Notes: generated by a model not told the origin, from the letters alone. A DNA stretch of 17,122 bases from Candidatus Dormiibacter sp. (GCA_025450495.1 JANWHI010000082.1:1-17122), one strand, 5' to 3'; counted from the first letter of the stretch, positions 1 to 7,856 are shown. Made by a program: numbers and translations.

Positions 1-809
1 GGTTCGACGTCATCGGACGCTCGCCGCTTATCGACATCACCCTCGACCAAGCGGCGGCGCTGGAGCTCGCTCTCGTCGAACGCGACGGTGCGGGAGGCTT
101 CCAGGTGGCGGCGGGCATGCTGCACTCTGATCCCAGCGTCAAGGACTCGTTGCGCCTCCTTGTGGACGGCGGCGCAACGAGCGTGATCGCGATCATTCTC
201 GCACCACAGTATTCGCCGTTGATCCTCAGCGGTTATCAGCGCGCCCTCGACCGCTGCGCCGCCGAGGTGGCACCCGGAGTGCCGGTGCGCATCGCCGGTG
301 CGTGGCATCTCATCGCGCCGTGGGTCAGCTCACTGGCCGACTCCGTGCGCACCAAGCTCGACACGCTCGCCGCGGAGGGCCGTGACCGTGTCGGCGTCGT
401 GTTCACAGCGCACAGCTTGCCGCGCGCGGTTGTCGAGCGCGATCCCGACTACATGACGCAGATCGACGACACCATCGCCGCGGTGGCCCTCCGCGCCGGT
501 CTGGGGCCGCGAGAATGGACGTTCGCCTTCCAGAGCGCCGGGCATACACCGGAGGAATGGCTCAAGCCCGACCTGACCGACGTCATGCCGCCGCTTCGCG
601 AGTCCGGTGTGCAGGATGTTCTCGTGGTTCCGGTGCAGTTCGTGGCCGACCACCTCGAGGTTCTCTACGACCTCGACGTCGCCGCGGCCGAGCAGGCGGG
701 CGCCGCCGGTCTGGGCTTCCACCGCATCGCCATGCCGAATGCGAGTCCACGCTTCATCGCAGCGCTCGTTGACGTTGTCGATCGTGAGCTGACCGCAACC
801 ACGGCCTGA
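1..809 (+). CDS. hemH: Ferrochelatase (coproporphyrin/protoporphyrin type), 5'-truncated by the window edge
   Basis: Inserts Fe2+ into a porphyrin in the cytoplasm, near the end of haem synthesis. The frame is open from base 3, so the gene begins outside the window; 268 residues are visible and a full protein would be expected to be somewhat over 300. The GTG at 105 is internal, because family-typical sequence (GRSPL followed by a QA..LE helix) lies upstream of it. Signatures in order: GRSPL near base 15, the catalytic-His motif FTAHSLP with His at 411-413, AFQSAGHTPEEWLKPDL, and the VPVQFVADHLEVLYDLD block whose Glu (657-659) is the second catalytic residue. The visible part has a single Cys (in DRCAAE) and no C-terminal Cys cluster, so the [2Fe-2S] site of some actinobacterial enzymes appears absent. 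Family assignment is firm; the exact porphyrin substrate is not decided by what I can see. Confidence 0.95.
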   Translation, partial: FDVIGRSPLIDITLDQAAALELALVERDGAGGFQVAAGMLHSDPSVKDSLRLLVDGGATSVIAIILAPQYSPLILSGYQRALDRCAAEVAPGVPVRIAGAWHLIAPWVSSLADSVRTKLDTLAAEGRDRVGVVFTAHSLPRAVVERDPDYMTQIDDTIAAVALRAGLGPREWTFAFQSAGHTPEEWLKPDLTDVMPPLRESGVQDVLVVPVQFVADHLEVLYDLDVAAAEQAGAAGLGFHRIAMPNASPRFIAALVDVVDRELTATTA

Positions 810-891
810 CGGGTCTGCGCGAGGTTCGTCATCGATCGGCAAGGTAGCACTCGGTAGGCTGCCGGCCAGTGAGATTCGCTCTCCCTTCCCG

Positions 892-929
892 CGGCGCGGA
901 GCGGCGGCTCGTGAGCCGTCGCCGCGCCG
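892..929 (+). terminator. Strong GC hairpin after hemH, possible terminator
   Basis: The arms 892-910 and 913-929 can pair over about 17 bp: 8 bp outer stem, a 2-nt bulge on the left arm (AG, 900-901), then 9 bp inner stem with one G-T/G-U pair, closing on GT at 911-912. It lies 83 nt after the hemH stop and 71 nt before the next start. No T-tract follows, so it would be a U-less terminator of the kind proposed for high-GC bacteria, or an mRNA structure. The pairing is read directly from sequence; the terminator role is inferred. Confidence 0.45.
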
Positions 930-962
930 TCCTCGGGTGCCATCGACGCTATCCCGTGCGTC

Positions 963-991
963 ATGAACGTGCAAGCCGTCGCCCGTATGGT
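963..991 (+). promoter_or_regulatory. Candidate promoter of the exporter operon (near-leaderless)
   Basis: A -10-like TATGGT sits at 986-991, and a weak -35-like ATGAAC lies 17 nt upstream at 963-968. The ATG at 1000 follows the -10 by 8 nt, so a start site 6-7 nt downstream of the box would leave almost no 5' leader. This agrees with the absence of a Shine-Dalgarno sequence before that ATG. Confidence 0.4.
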
Positions 992-999
992 CCTGACGC

Positions 1000-2568
1000 A
1001 TGAGATTTGTGTCCCCGCTGGTGCGGTTTGGGAAGTACCGAGCTGCAGCACTCGCCGGCGTGGTGCTGCTGGTTGCGGCGGCGGCGGGGCTCATGTTCCT
1101 GCGTGGCAGCGCCGCGGCTCCGCAGTACCGCACTGCCGCGGCGACGCTCGGCACCATCAGGCAGACCCTGTCATTGACGGGAAACCTCACCCCGGTCGCG
1201 CAGTCGAACCTCAACTTCCAGGTTGCCGGAACCGTCACAGCAATCGACGTGTCCGTCGGTCAGAGCGTCACCGCGGGACAGGTGCTGGCCACCGTTGACG
1301 CCACAGCGGCGCAGACCACCCTCACCCAAGCGCAGGCAAACCTGATCGCGGCGCTGGCCAAGCAGACCGCCGACCAGTCGGCGACCGCAAGCTCCACCGC
1401 GGCGCAACAGCTAGCCACGGCCACGACCTCGCTGGCCAATGACCAGACCGCGTACGCGGACACTGTCGCCGTCAACCACCAGATGATCAGCACCGACGAG
1501 CATGCGATCGCCGCGGACCAGGCGAACGTCGCGGCCGACAACCAGGCGGTGGGCCAGGCGCAGCAGGCCTACAACAACGACGGCTGCACCAGCTCGTCCT
1601 CGTCCGCGACCTGCCAGACCGATCAGCAGAACGTCTCCGCTGCTCAGCAACAGCAGGCCAAGGATCAACAGTCGTTGGCGGCAGCCCAGGCGGCCCTGCC
1701 GACCGACAACGTACGCGCTCAGCAGTCCAATGACCAGGCCGCGGCGCGCGTGGCGGCCGACCGGACCACGCTGTCGAATGCCCAGTCCGCCAGCGGTAGC
1801 GCGAACTCCGGAGCCTCGCAATCGGCCAGCGCAGCCCAGGACAGTGCCACCGTCACCCAGGCGCAGCAGGCCGTGACCGCCGCCCAGACCGCCGTCAGCA
1901 ACGCGACGCTGACGGCGCCGAACAGCGGTCAGATAGCCCAGATCAACACTGCGGTCGGCAACACCGTCAGCGGCCCCGGAACGTCGCCATCATCGAGTGC
2001 CAGCTCGACGGCGGCGCAGTTCATCGTCATCAGCCCCGGCTCCTTCCAGGTCACAAGCACTGTCAGCGACAGCGTTGTCAGCGAGGTGGCGATCGGCCAG
2101 CGCGCCACGGTGACCGCCGCCGGCTCAACCAACGGCCTGGCGGCAAACGTGACCTCGGTCGGCGAGATCGCGACGGTCACCTCCGGCGTGGCGACGTTCC
2201 CCGTCACGGTGCAGATCACCGGGACCCACCCGGCCCTGCGTGACGGCATGTCGGCAACGGTGACCGTGGTCATCAACGAGGTCGTCGGGGTGCTCACCGT
2301 ACCGACGGGTGCCGTGCACACCAATGGGACCGCGTCAACCGTCCAGGTGCTGAAGAACGGTGCGCCGTCCACGGTTGTGGTCACCGTCGGAGCTGCAGAC
2401 GCGTCGCGGACCCAGATCACCTCCGGTCTCTCCGCGGGCGACACCGTGGTGATCGCCACCGTGACCAGCACGGTGCCGTCGGCAGCGTCGGGTAACGCCA
2501 CGCCTCGCCGCTCCGGTGCAGGCGGTCTCACGGGCGGGGGCGGGGGCCTCGCGGTTCCCGGCGGCTGA
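1000..2568 (+). CDS. Periplasmic adaptor / membrane-fusion protein of a MacAB-like ABC exporter
   Basis: A 522-aa extracytoplasmic adaptor of the HlyD/MacA type that should link the downstream ATPase and permease to their substrate. Residues 12-34 form one N-terminal membrane anchor. A lipoyl-like half-motif follows at about 72-100 (GTVTAIDVSVGQSVTAGQVL). Then comes a long Ala/Gln/Asp-rich helical hairpin (about 105-302), the second lipoyl half (LTAPNSGQIAQINTAVGNTV, about 304-323), beta-barrel and membrane-proximal domains to about 490, and a Gly-rich tail. The hairpin tip carries two Cys nine residues apart (196 and 205) around a Ser run. The hairpin is interrupted by Pro/Ser-rich breaks near 231-237 and 261-280. 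The stop is 2 nt before the ATPase start. No outer-membrane factor gene is present, as expected for a monoderm. The substrate cannot be told; MacAB relatives export peptides, macrolides or lipids. Confidence 0.88.
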   Translation: MRFVSPLVRFGKYRAAALAGVVLLVAAAAGLMFLRGSAAAPQYRTAAATLGTIRQTLSLTGNLTPVAQSNLNFQVAGTVTAIDVSVGQSVTAGQVLATVDATAAQTTLTQAQANLIAALAKQTADQSATASSTAAQQLATATTSLANDQTAYADTVAVNHQMISTDEHAIAADQANVAADNQAVGQAQQAYNNDGCTSSSSSATCQTDQQNVSAAQQQQAKDQQSLAAAQAALPTDNVRAQQSNDQAAARVAADRTTLSNAQSASGSANSGASQSASAAQDSATVTQAQQAVTAAQTAVSNATLTAPNSGQIAQINTAVGNTVSGPGTSPSSSASSTAAQFIVISPGSFQVTSTVSDSVVSEVAIGQRATVTAAGSTNGLAANVTSVGEIATVTSGVATFPVTVQITGTHPALRDGMSATVTVVINEVVGVLTVPTGAVHTNGTASTVQVLKNGAPSTVVVTVGAADASRTQITSGLSAGDTVVIATVTSTVPSAASGNATPRRSGAGGLTGGGGGLAVPGG

Positions 2569-2570
2569 CC

Positions 2571-3251
2571 GTGGTGCAGCCTCTCGTCGACATCAGCCAC
2601 GTCTCCAAGGTGTACGGACGCGGCGACGTGGCCATCAGCGCGGTTGACGACGTCAGCCTGCGGATCGGCCAGGGCGAGTTCGTGGCTGTGATGGGCGCCT
2701 CGGGGTCCGGGAAGTCGACGCTGATGAATATCCTCGGATGCCTCGATGTTCCGACCACCGGCCACTATCGCTTTGGCGGCGAGCAGGTGGCCACTATGTC
2801 CGAAGCACAGCTCGCGCAGGTGCGCAACCGCCGCATCGGCTTCGTGTTCCAGCAGTTCCAACTGCTGACCTCATTGCCGGCATGGCGCAATGTGGAACTG
2901 CCTCTTCTCTACCGCGCAGTCAGCGACCGCAAGCTGCGCGCGACGGCCGCGCTGCAAAGCGTGGGATTGAGCGATCGTGTCGATTATCGTCCCACCGAGC
3001 TCTCAGGGGGACAGCAACAGCGAGTCGCGATCGCGCGTGCGCTGGTGACCGATCCCGACCTGATCCTCGCCGATGAACCCACCGGCAACCTCGACAGCGC
3101 CTCGAGCGGCGAGATCCTCGAGATCCTCGTCAACCTTCACGCCGCCGGGCGCACCATCGTCCTGATCACGCACGACGCCCATGTCGCTGCCGTCGCCAGT
3201 CGTCAGCTGACCATGCGTGACGGTCGCTTGCTCGAACCGGTGGCCGCGTGA
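2571..3251 (+). CDS. ABC transporter ATP-binding protein, MacB/LolD type
   Basis: A 226-aa cytoplasmic ATPase that should power the adjacent FtsX/MacB permease. All nucleotide-binding motifs are intact: Walker [10 protein letters not shown] (42-50), Q-loop in VFQQFQLL (92-99), signature LSGGQQQR (144-151), Walker B LILADEPT (164-171), D-loop NLDS (173-176) and switch His 201 in LITHD. The length is typical for stand-alone ATPases of this group. The start is GTG at 2571, 2 nt after the adaptor stop; a second GTG follows at once (2574) and would change one residue. There is no good Shine-Dalgarno, so translational coupling to the adaptor gene is likely. The 3' end overlaps the permease start by 4 nt. 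Confidence 0.96.
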   Translation: MVQPLVDISHVSKVYGRGDVAISAVDDVSLRIGQGEFVAVMGASGSGKSTLMNILGCLDVPTTGHYRFGGEQVATMSEAQLAQVRNRRIGFVFQQFQLLTSLPAWRNVELPLLYRAVSDRKLRATAALQSVGLSDRVDYRPTELSGGQQQRVAIARALVTDPDLILADEPTGNLDSASSGEILEILVNLHAAGRTIVLITHDAHVAAVASRQLTMRDGRLLEPVAA

Positions 3252-4459
3252 GCTTGTTCCGCACCTTTGAGACAGGCCTGCGCGGCATCGCCGCCCACCG
3301 GCTGCGGTCGATCCTGACAACCCTCGGGATCCTCTTCGGCGTTGCCGCGGTGATCACCACAGTCGGCATCGGACAGGCTTCGTCGGACGCGGTGAACAGC
3401 CGGATCGCATCGCTGGGCACAAACGAACTGACCATCTCCGGAGGCTCATCGGTCAGCAGCGGCGTTCGCGGGGGAGCAGGCAGTGCACAGACGCTCACCA
3501 TGGCGGACGTCAGCGGCCTCTCCGACAAGGCCAACGCTCCCGACGTCATCGCGGTGGCTCCGGAGAACCAGACGTCGACAACGATCGTCAACGGCGCCAC
3601 CAACGCCACCACCACCGTCGAGGGCAGCACCCAGGATTGGCTCACCGCCAACTCCCGCTCGATGGCGGACGGTACGTTCCTGACCAGCGCCAACGTTGCC
3701 AACCACGCGCTGTTCGTGGTGCTCGGTTCGACCACTGCGTCGAACCTTGGCGCTGCGGTCGGCTCGCAGGTGACCATCGCGTCGACACCGTTCACCGTGG
3801 TCGGCGTCCTGCAATCAACCGGCGGCTCCGGTTTCACCAACCCAGACGACATCGCACTGATCCCGCTGACCACTGACCAGGACCTGATCGCCGGACAGGG
3901 CAAGGTGCAGCGCATCGTGATCGCGTCGTCGAGCTCAGCCACGGTGGGCTCCGCGTACATCGAGTCCAACCAGCTGCTCCTGCAGACGCATCACATCACC
4001 GATGCCACCGCTGCCGACTTCAGCATCGTCAGCCAGAGCTCCTTCCTGAGCACCGCGCAGTCGGTGACGACCACGCTGACGCTGCTGCTCGCCAGCATCG
4101 CGGCCATCTCGCTCCTGGTGGGTGGCATCGGTGTCATGAACATCATGCTGGTCACCGTCACCGAGAGAACCGGCGAGATCGGCCTGCGCAAGGCGGTGGG
4201 TGCAACCCCCGCAGACATTCTCAGGCAGTTCCTGGTGGAAGCGGCAACGCTGAGCGTGGTGGGAGGGATCCTCGGCGTGGCCATCGCTTTCACCGTGGGT
4301 GCGGTGCTGCCACACGTCACCAGCATCGCCATCCACATCACGCCTCTCCCCGTGGGCGTCGCGGTCGGCGTTGCGGCTGCGGTGGGCCTGATCTTCGGCG
4401 TCTACCCCGCGGCGCGAGCCTCTCGACTTGCGCCGATCGTGGCGCTGCGTTCGCAGTGA
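3248..4459 (+). CDS. FtsX/MacB-family ABC exporter permease
   Basis: A 403-aa membrane subunit of the exporter. It has the four-helix MacB layout: a first transmembrane segment at about 20-42 (SILTTLGILFGVAAVITTVG), a large Ser/Thr/Val-rich extracytoplasmic domain (about 45-270), then three helices at about 275-302, 327-354 and 367-388. The family-specific cytoplasmic loop ERTGEIGLRKAVGAT is at 306-320 and the terminal motif GVYPAARASRLAPIVALRS at 384-402. Start GTG 3248 overlaps the ATPase stop in a GTGA arrangement, which fixes the start and implies coupled translation and a fixed subunit ratio. Mechanotransmission rather than classic substrate tunnelling is known for this family; the cargo here is unknown. 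Confidence 0.94.
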   Translation: MSLFRTFETGLRGIAAHRLRSILTTLGILFGVAAVITTVGIGQASSDAVNSRIASLGTNELTISGGSSVSSGVRGGAGSAQTLTMADVSGLSDKANAPDVIAVAPENQTSTTIVNGATNATTTVEGSTQDWLTANSRSMADGTFLTSANVANHALFVVLGSTTASNLGAAVGSQVTIASTPFTVVGVLQSTGGSGFTNPDDIALIPLTTDQDLIAGQGKVQRIVIASSSSATVGSAYIESNQLLLQTHHITDATAADFSIVSQSSFLSTAQSVTTTLTLLLASIAAISLLVGGIGVMNIMLVTVTERTGEIGLRKAVGATPADILRQFLVEAATLSVVGGILGVAIAFTVGAVLPHVTSIAIHITPLPVGVAVGVAAAVGLIFGVYPAARASRLAPIVALRSQ

Positions 4460-4491
4460 GCCTGTCAACCGACATGTCCCGGAGAACCCGT

Positions 4492-5271
4492 ATGCCATCG
4501 CCGACCAAGCTTCTTCTCTGCTGTTCAGTGATCGCCGTCGCCGGCTGTGGCAGCGCCGCGGCCAGCAATGGCGCCGGCGGCACCGCGACCCCGTCGGCCT
4601 CCGCACGCAGCGCTGGCGCGGGAACAGCGGGCCAGCTGGTCCAGGTGAACGGCACCAACCTGACCCTGAGCACCACCACAGGTGACGTGCCGGTGGCGTA
4701 CACCAGCGCGACGGTCATCACGAACACCAGCACTGGCTCGCCAGGCGACATCGTCCCCGGCACGTGTGTGGTGATCGCCGGCCAAAAGGATGCCACGGGT
4801 CGGGTGGCCGCGACCACCGTGCGGCTCAGCCAGGCGGTCGCTGGCTCATGCACGCTCGGCCGGCCGGCTGGCGGCGCCGCCGGTGGTTCGCCTCGTGCCT
4901 TTCCCTCGGGCGGTGCCCGTCCCTCGGGGGCGCCGACGTTGAATCCCAACGCGGCTCTCGTCAGCGGCACGGTGACCGCGGTCAGCGGAACCACGGTGAC
5001 GGTGCAAACGACAGCCGGCGTCACCAGCTCGGTGACGGTGCCGACCACCCTGTCCGTCACCGAGTCCTCGCTGGCCACCGCGGCTGACCTCACCGTGGAC
5101 AGCTGCGTGCGCGCCACCGGCCGCAAGAATGCACAGGGGGTGGTGCAGGCGATCGCTCTGACGATTCAGCCGGCCAACTCGAGCGGCGCATGCACGTTTG
5201 CCGGAGGCGGGGGCTTCGGGTTCGGCGGCGGGCGAGGGTTCGGCGGCGGAGTGCCAAGCCCGGGCGCCTGA
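4492..5271 (+). CDS. Lipoprotein with two similar beta-rich (DUF5666-like) domains
   Basis: A predicted membrane-anchored extracytoplasmic protein. I chose ATG 4492 (259 aa) because GGAG at 4481-4484 lies 7 nt upstream and because it gives a textbook lipoprotein signal: Lys 6, a hydrophobic core, then lipobox VAGC with Cys 19. An in-frame GTG at 4456 would overlap the permease stop as GTGA, but adds an unlikely charged leader. After a Ser/Ala/Gly linker come two related beta-rich repeats, about 47-121 and 157-235. Each has an N-terminal V..V.G..(L/V)T(L/V) strand pattern and a pair of Cys (92/120 and 205/234), and each ends in (S/A)CT(L/F). A Gly/Phe-rich tail closes the protein. The resemblance to DUF5666 is by eye. 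As the last gene of the exporter operon it may be an accessory or substrate-binding lipoprotein; its role is not known. Confidence 0.82.
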   Translation: MPSPTKLLLCCSVIAVAGCGSAAASNGAGGTATPSASARSAGAGTAGQLVQVNGTNLTLSTTTGDVPVAYTSATVITNTSTGSPGDIVPGTCVVIAGQKDATGRVAATTVRLSQAVAGSCTLGRPAGGAAGGSPRAFPSGGARPSGAPTLNPNAALVSGTVTAVSGTTVTVQTTAGVTSSVTVPTTLSVTESSLATAADLTVDSCVRATGRKNAQGVVQAIALTIQPANSSGACTFAGGGGFGFGGGRGFGGGVPSPGA

Positions 5272-5293
5272 CCGGGTAACCCAACTGGGTCAG
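5268..5293. terminator. Hairpin spanning both stop codons of a convergent gene pair
   Basis: CTGACC (5268-5273) pairs perfectly with GGTCAG (5288-5293), and an inner GGG/CCC (5274-5276 with 5280-5282) can add pairs within the loop. The stop codons of the lipoprotein gene (5269-5271) and of the opposing small gene (5290-5292) both lie in the stem. Only 18 nt separate the two genes. A bidirectional terminator is plausible, but the stem is short and no T-tract is present. Confidence 0.3.
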
Positions 5294-5529
5294 TCCCGGT
5301 CGGCGATGCGGTTGATGATCTCGTTGATGGCGTCGAGGCGATCGGCGACGGTGCCGAGCACCGCTTTCGCCTCGGACGGGAGGTCACCAAACATCCCGTC
5401 GTCGAGCATGGAGACGTAGCCGACCGCGACGACGAGAGGCTGGCGGAGCTCGTGGCAGAGCAGCCCGATCGAGTCGGGGTCGGCCAGCGCGGGCACCGCC
5501 GCCGGTTCCTGGCCGGATGTCTCTTCCAT
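5290..5529 (-). CDS. Stand-alone histidine-kinase phospho-acceptor (DHp/HisKA-like) protein
   Basis: A 79-aa protein (82 aa if the ATG at 5538 is used). Residues 20-47 read like the first DHp helix with an H-box, LLCHELRQPL (23-32), whose His 26 is the would-be phospho-acceptor. A short turn (about 45-52) and a second helix ending in DAINEIINRIADRD follow, which together make a two-helix HisKA hairpin. There is no sensor, HAMP or ATPase domain, and no kinase remnant downstream, where the convergent lipoprotein gene begins after 18 nt. The H+4 position is Gln where HisKA proteins usually have Thr or Asn. A -10-like TATGAT ends 11 nt before ATG 5529, which favours that start. It could be a phosphotransfer protein, a dimerisation decoy for a real kinase, or a degraded gene. 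Fold assignment is by motif only. Confidence 0.68.
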   Translation of the reverse strand: MEETSGQEPAAVPALADPDSIGLLCHELRQPLVVAVGYVSMLDDGMFGDLPSEAKAVLGTVADRLDAINEIINRIADRD

Positions 5530-5540
5530 GGGGACCATCG

Positions 5541-5546
5541 ATCATA
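5541..5546 (-). promoter_or_regulatory. Candidate -10 box of the DHp-like gene
   Basis: TATGAT on the minus strand, near consensus. A start site 6-7 nt downstream would fall just before ATG 5529, giving a leader of only about 5 nt. No convincing -35 element is visible at the usual spacing. Confidence 0.4.
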
Positions 5547-5609
5547 GCGGTGCGCCCTCAGGGACATCTGTGCGGCGTCGCGTCACGGGGGTCTCGGCGG
5601 AGGCGTCGA

Positions 5610-5615
5610 TATACT
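5610..5615 (+). promoter_or_regulatory. Candidate -10 box of the MMPL gene, leaderless arrangement
   Basis: TATACT, one base from consensus, is followed by exactly 6 nt and then GTG 5622, so transcription would begin at or next to the start codon. A GGAGG at 5599-5603 is 18 nt from the GTG, too far for a normal ribosome-binding site. No good -35 is visible. It is divergent from the minus-strand -10 at 5541-5546, about 64 bp away. Confidence 0.5.
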
Positions 5616-5621
5616 CGCGCC

Positions 5622-7856
5622 GTGCTTCGGTGGGGCCGCTTCGTGTACGCCCGCCGCCGCGGCGTGCTCGCTATCTGTCTTGGCGGCTTCGTCCTTTCGA
5701 TCGTGGCGATCGCGAGCGGCGGCGAGCCCAAGAACGCCAACAGCTTTGATTTCGAGTCGGGGCGTGGCTTCAGCCTGATGTCCGACCAGCTGCCGGCGAG
5801 CGGTGTCAACTTCACGCTCATCCTCGGTGACAGCCGCATGGCCGCCGCCGACCCGGACTTTCACAGCGAGGTGACCCAGGCCCTCGCCCCACTGGCCGCC
5901 GATCGCCGCGTCGCCGCCATCCAGACGCCCTACACGGCGCCCGCCGCGACCGCTGCGCAGATGGTGTCCGCCGATGGCAAGAGGATCCTGGCCGTGGTCT
6001 CGCTGAACATCGATTTCACGAACGCACGCAAGCAGTTCGGGGCGATGCGCGCCGAGGTCACCGCGCCGGCTGCGCTGCACGTCGTCGCCACCGGCGACGT
6101 GCCGCTCGCATACGACTTCGACAGCCTGCTGGCCGCCGACCTCGAGAAGGCCGAGATCGGCTCGTCAGTGGTCGCGCTTGTGCTGCTGCTCATCGTCTTC
6201 GGCACCGGCGTCGCCGCGCTGGTCTGCCTCGCCGTCGGCCTGCTCGCGGTGACCGGTGGTGTCGGGGCGGCGCTCTTGCTCGCTCATGCCACCGACGTGT
6301 CGACCTACGCCCTCAACATCGTGACGCTGATCGGGCTTGGTATCGCCATCGACTACTCGCTCTTCATCGTCAGCCGGTTCCGCGAGGAGCTGGCGGCGGG
6401 ACGAGAGGTTGCGCAGGCGGTGTCCATCGCGATGGCCACAGCGGGGCGGGCGATCCTCTTCAGCGGCCTCACCGTCGCGATCGGCCTGTCGGCGATGCTC
6501 TTCTATCGCGGCACCTTCCTGGTGTCGATGGGCATCTGCGGGGCGATCGTCGTGGCCGTGTCGGTGCTGCTGGCAATCACCTTCCTCCCCGCTGTGCTCT
6601 CGATGCTCGGCCACCGCATCAACCGTCTGGCGGTGCCGATCCTGCGACCCCGACCGCACGGCCAGGGGATCTGGCATCGCATCGCGGTTGCAGTGATGCG
6701 CCGCCCGGTGCTGGTGCTGGTGCCGACCATCGCGGTGCTCCTCGCCGCCGGGTCACCCTTCCTGCATATGCAGCTGGCCAACACCGACGTCACCCAGTTG
6801 CCCCCGGAGGCCGAGGCCCGCCAGGGGGCTGAGCTGATTGCGTCGTCGTTCCCCAGCCAGGGCGCCAACATCATCGCGGTCGTCGTCGACTTCAAGAACG
6901 GGTCGCCGCTCTCGCCCGCCAACGTGGCCACCGCCGCCGAGATCAGCGATCGGCTGCGCTCGACACGCGGCGTCGCCGCGGTACGCGGCTATGTCGACAT
7001 CGATCCCAGCCTCTCGGTGGCCGCGTATCAGCAGCTGTACTCCCGTGGCGCCGGCAGCTCGCTCCCCTCCGCCGCGCGTGACCAGGTGACCCGCGCGACC
7101 GGGCGAAGCATCGCGGTGCTCGACGCGGTCACGCCCTACCTGCCCGCCAGCGCCCAGGCGCACGACCTGGTGCGCACCATCCGCGGCGAGAGCGCTGTCG
7201 GGGGCGCCGTCGTGATGGTCACCGGCGACACCGCGTTCGACATCGACTTCGTGGGCTACATCGTGCACCAGACCCCGTTCGCAGTCGGGTTCGCGATGGT
7301 CACCACGGTGATCGTGCTGTTCTTCCTGCTGCGCTCGCTGATCCTGCCCATCAAGGCCGTGCTGATGAACCTGCTCTCGCTGAGCGCCGCCTTCGGGGCG
7401 ATGGTGTGGATCTTCCAGGACGGCCATCTCTCGGGCTTGCTCAACATCACCCCAGGTGCTATCGATCCAACACTTCCTGTGCTCCTGTTCTGCGTTGTCT
7501 TCGGGCTGTCAATGGACTACGAGGTCTTCCTTCTGACACGCATGCAGGAGGCCTGGCAGTTGACCCACGACAACCGTTTGGCGGTGGCCGACGGCCTGGA
7601 GCGCAGCGGCCGTTTGGTGACCGGCGCTGCGGCGATCATGATCACCGTCTTCGTCGCCTTCGGTCTGGCGCGGGTGGTCACCATCAAAGCCACCGGGGTC
7701 GGCCTGGCCGTCGCGGTGCTCGCCGACGCCACCCTGGTCCGTGCGCTGGTGGTCCCGGCGCTGATGCGCCTGCTGGGCCGCGCCAACTGGTGGGCCCCGC
7801 GGTGGACGCGACGGTTGCCGGGGCGGGCCGTCGAGGACGAGCCGGCGGCCGCATGA
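5622..7856 (+). CDS. MMPL-family (RND superfamily) membrane transporter
   Basis: A 744-aa inner-membrane transporter of the MMPL type, proton-driven exporters of lipids or other hydrophobic compounds. The classic duplicated layout is visible. The first half has a helix at about 14-32, an extracytoplasmic domain (about 35-175), then a helix bundle (about 178-330) with GLGIAIDYSLFIVSRFREEL, placing the Asp-Tyr pair at 244-245. The second half has a helix at about 361-377, an extracytoplasmic domain (about 380-545) and a bundle (about 550-718) with VFGLSMDYEVFLLTRMQE, Asp-Tyr at 632-633. Both pairs match the proton-relay residues known for MmpL proteins. GTG 5622 is chosen over the upstream ATG 5517 because the extra 35 residues are Arg-rich, precede the usual RWGRFVYARRR opening and overlap the divergent gene. 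The tail is short, without a C-terminal cytoplasmic domain. Cargo unknown. Confidence 0.95.
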   Translation: MLRWGRFVYARRRGVLAICLGGFVLSIVAIASGGEPKNANSFDFESGRGFSLMSDQLPASGVNFTLILGDSRMAAADPDFHSEVTQALAPLAADRRVAAIQTPYTAPAATAAQMVSADGKRILAVVSLNIDFTNARKQFGAMRAEVTAPAALHVVATGDVPLAYDFDSLLAADLEKAEIGSSVVALVLLLIVFGTGVAALVCLAVGLLAVTGGVGAALLLAHATDVSTYALNIVTLIGLGIAIDYSLFIVSRFREELAAGREVAQAVSIAMATAGRAILFSGLTVAIGLSAMLFYRGTFLVSMGICGAIVVAVSVLLAITFLPAVLSMLGHRINRLAVPILRPRPHGQGIWHRIAVAVMRRPVLVLVPTIAVLLAAGSPFLHMQLANTDVTQLPPEAEARQGAELIASSFPSQGANIIAVVVDFKNGSPLSPANVATAAEISDRLRSTRGVAAVRGYVDIDPSLSVAAYQQLYSRGAGSSLPSAARDQVTRATGRSIAVLDAVTPYLPASAQAHDLVRTIRGESAVGGAVVMVTGDTAFDIDFVGYIVHQTPFAVGFAMVTTVIVLFFLLRSLILPIKAVLMNLLSLSAAFGAMVWIFQDGHLSGLLNITPGAIDPTLPVLLFCVVFGLSMDYEVFLLTRMQEAWQLTHDNRLAVADGLERSGRLVTGAAAIMITVFVAFGLARVVTIKATGVGLAVAVLADATLVRALVVPALMRLLGRANWWAPRWTRRLPGRAVEDEPAAA

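Noticed and set aside
3166..3969. Long minus-strand frames under the exporter genes (for example 3166-3969, 1929-2861, 4338-5126)
   Set aside because: They lie opposite genes with intact diagnostic motifs and encode low-complexity Val/Thr/Ala or Arg-rich products.
5290..5529. Reading the DHp-only gene as the broken 5' part of a full kinase
   Set aside because: No HATPase motifs (N, G1, G2 boxes) occur downstream in any frame; the convergent lipoprotein gene follows after 18 nt. Decay through deletion is not excluded but not seen.
5517..5621. ATG start for the MMPL protein 35 codons upstream
   Set aside because: It would overlap the divergent DHp gene and add an Arg-rich leader; the TATACT box exactly 6 nt before GTG 5622 supports the later start.
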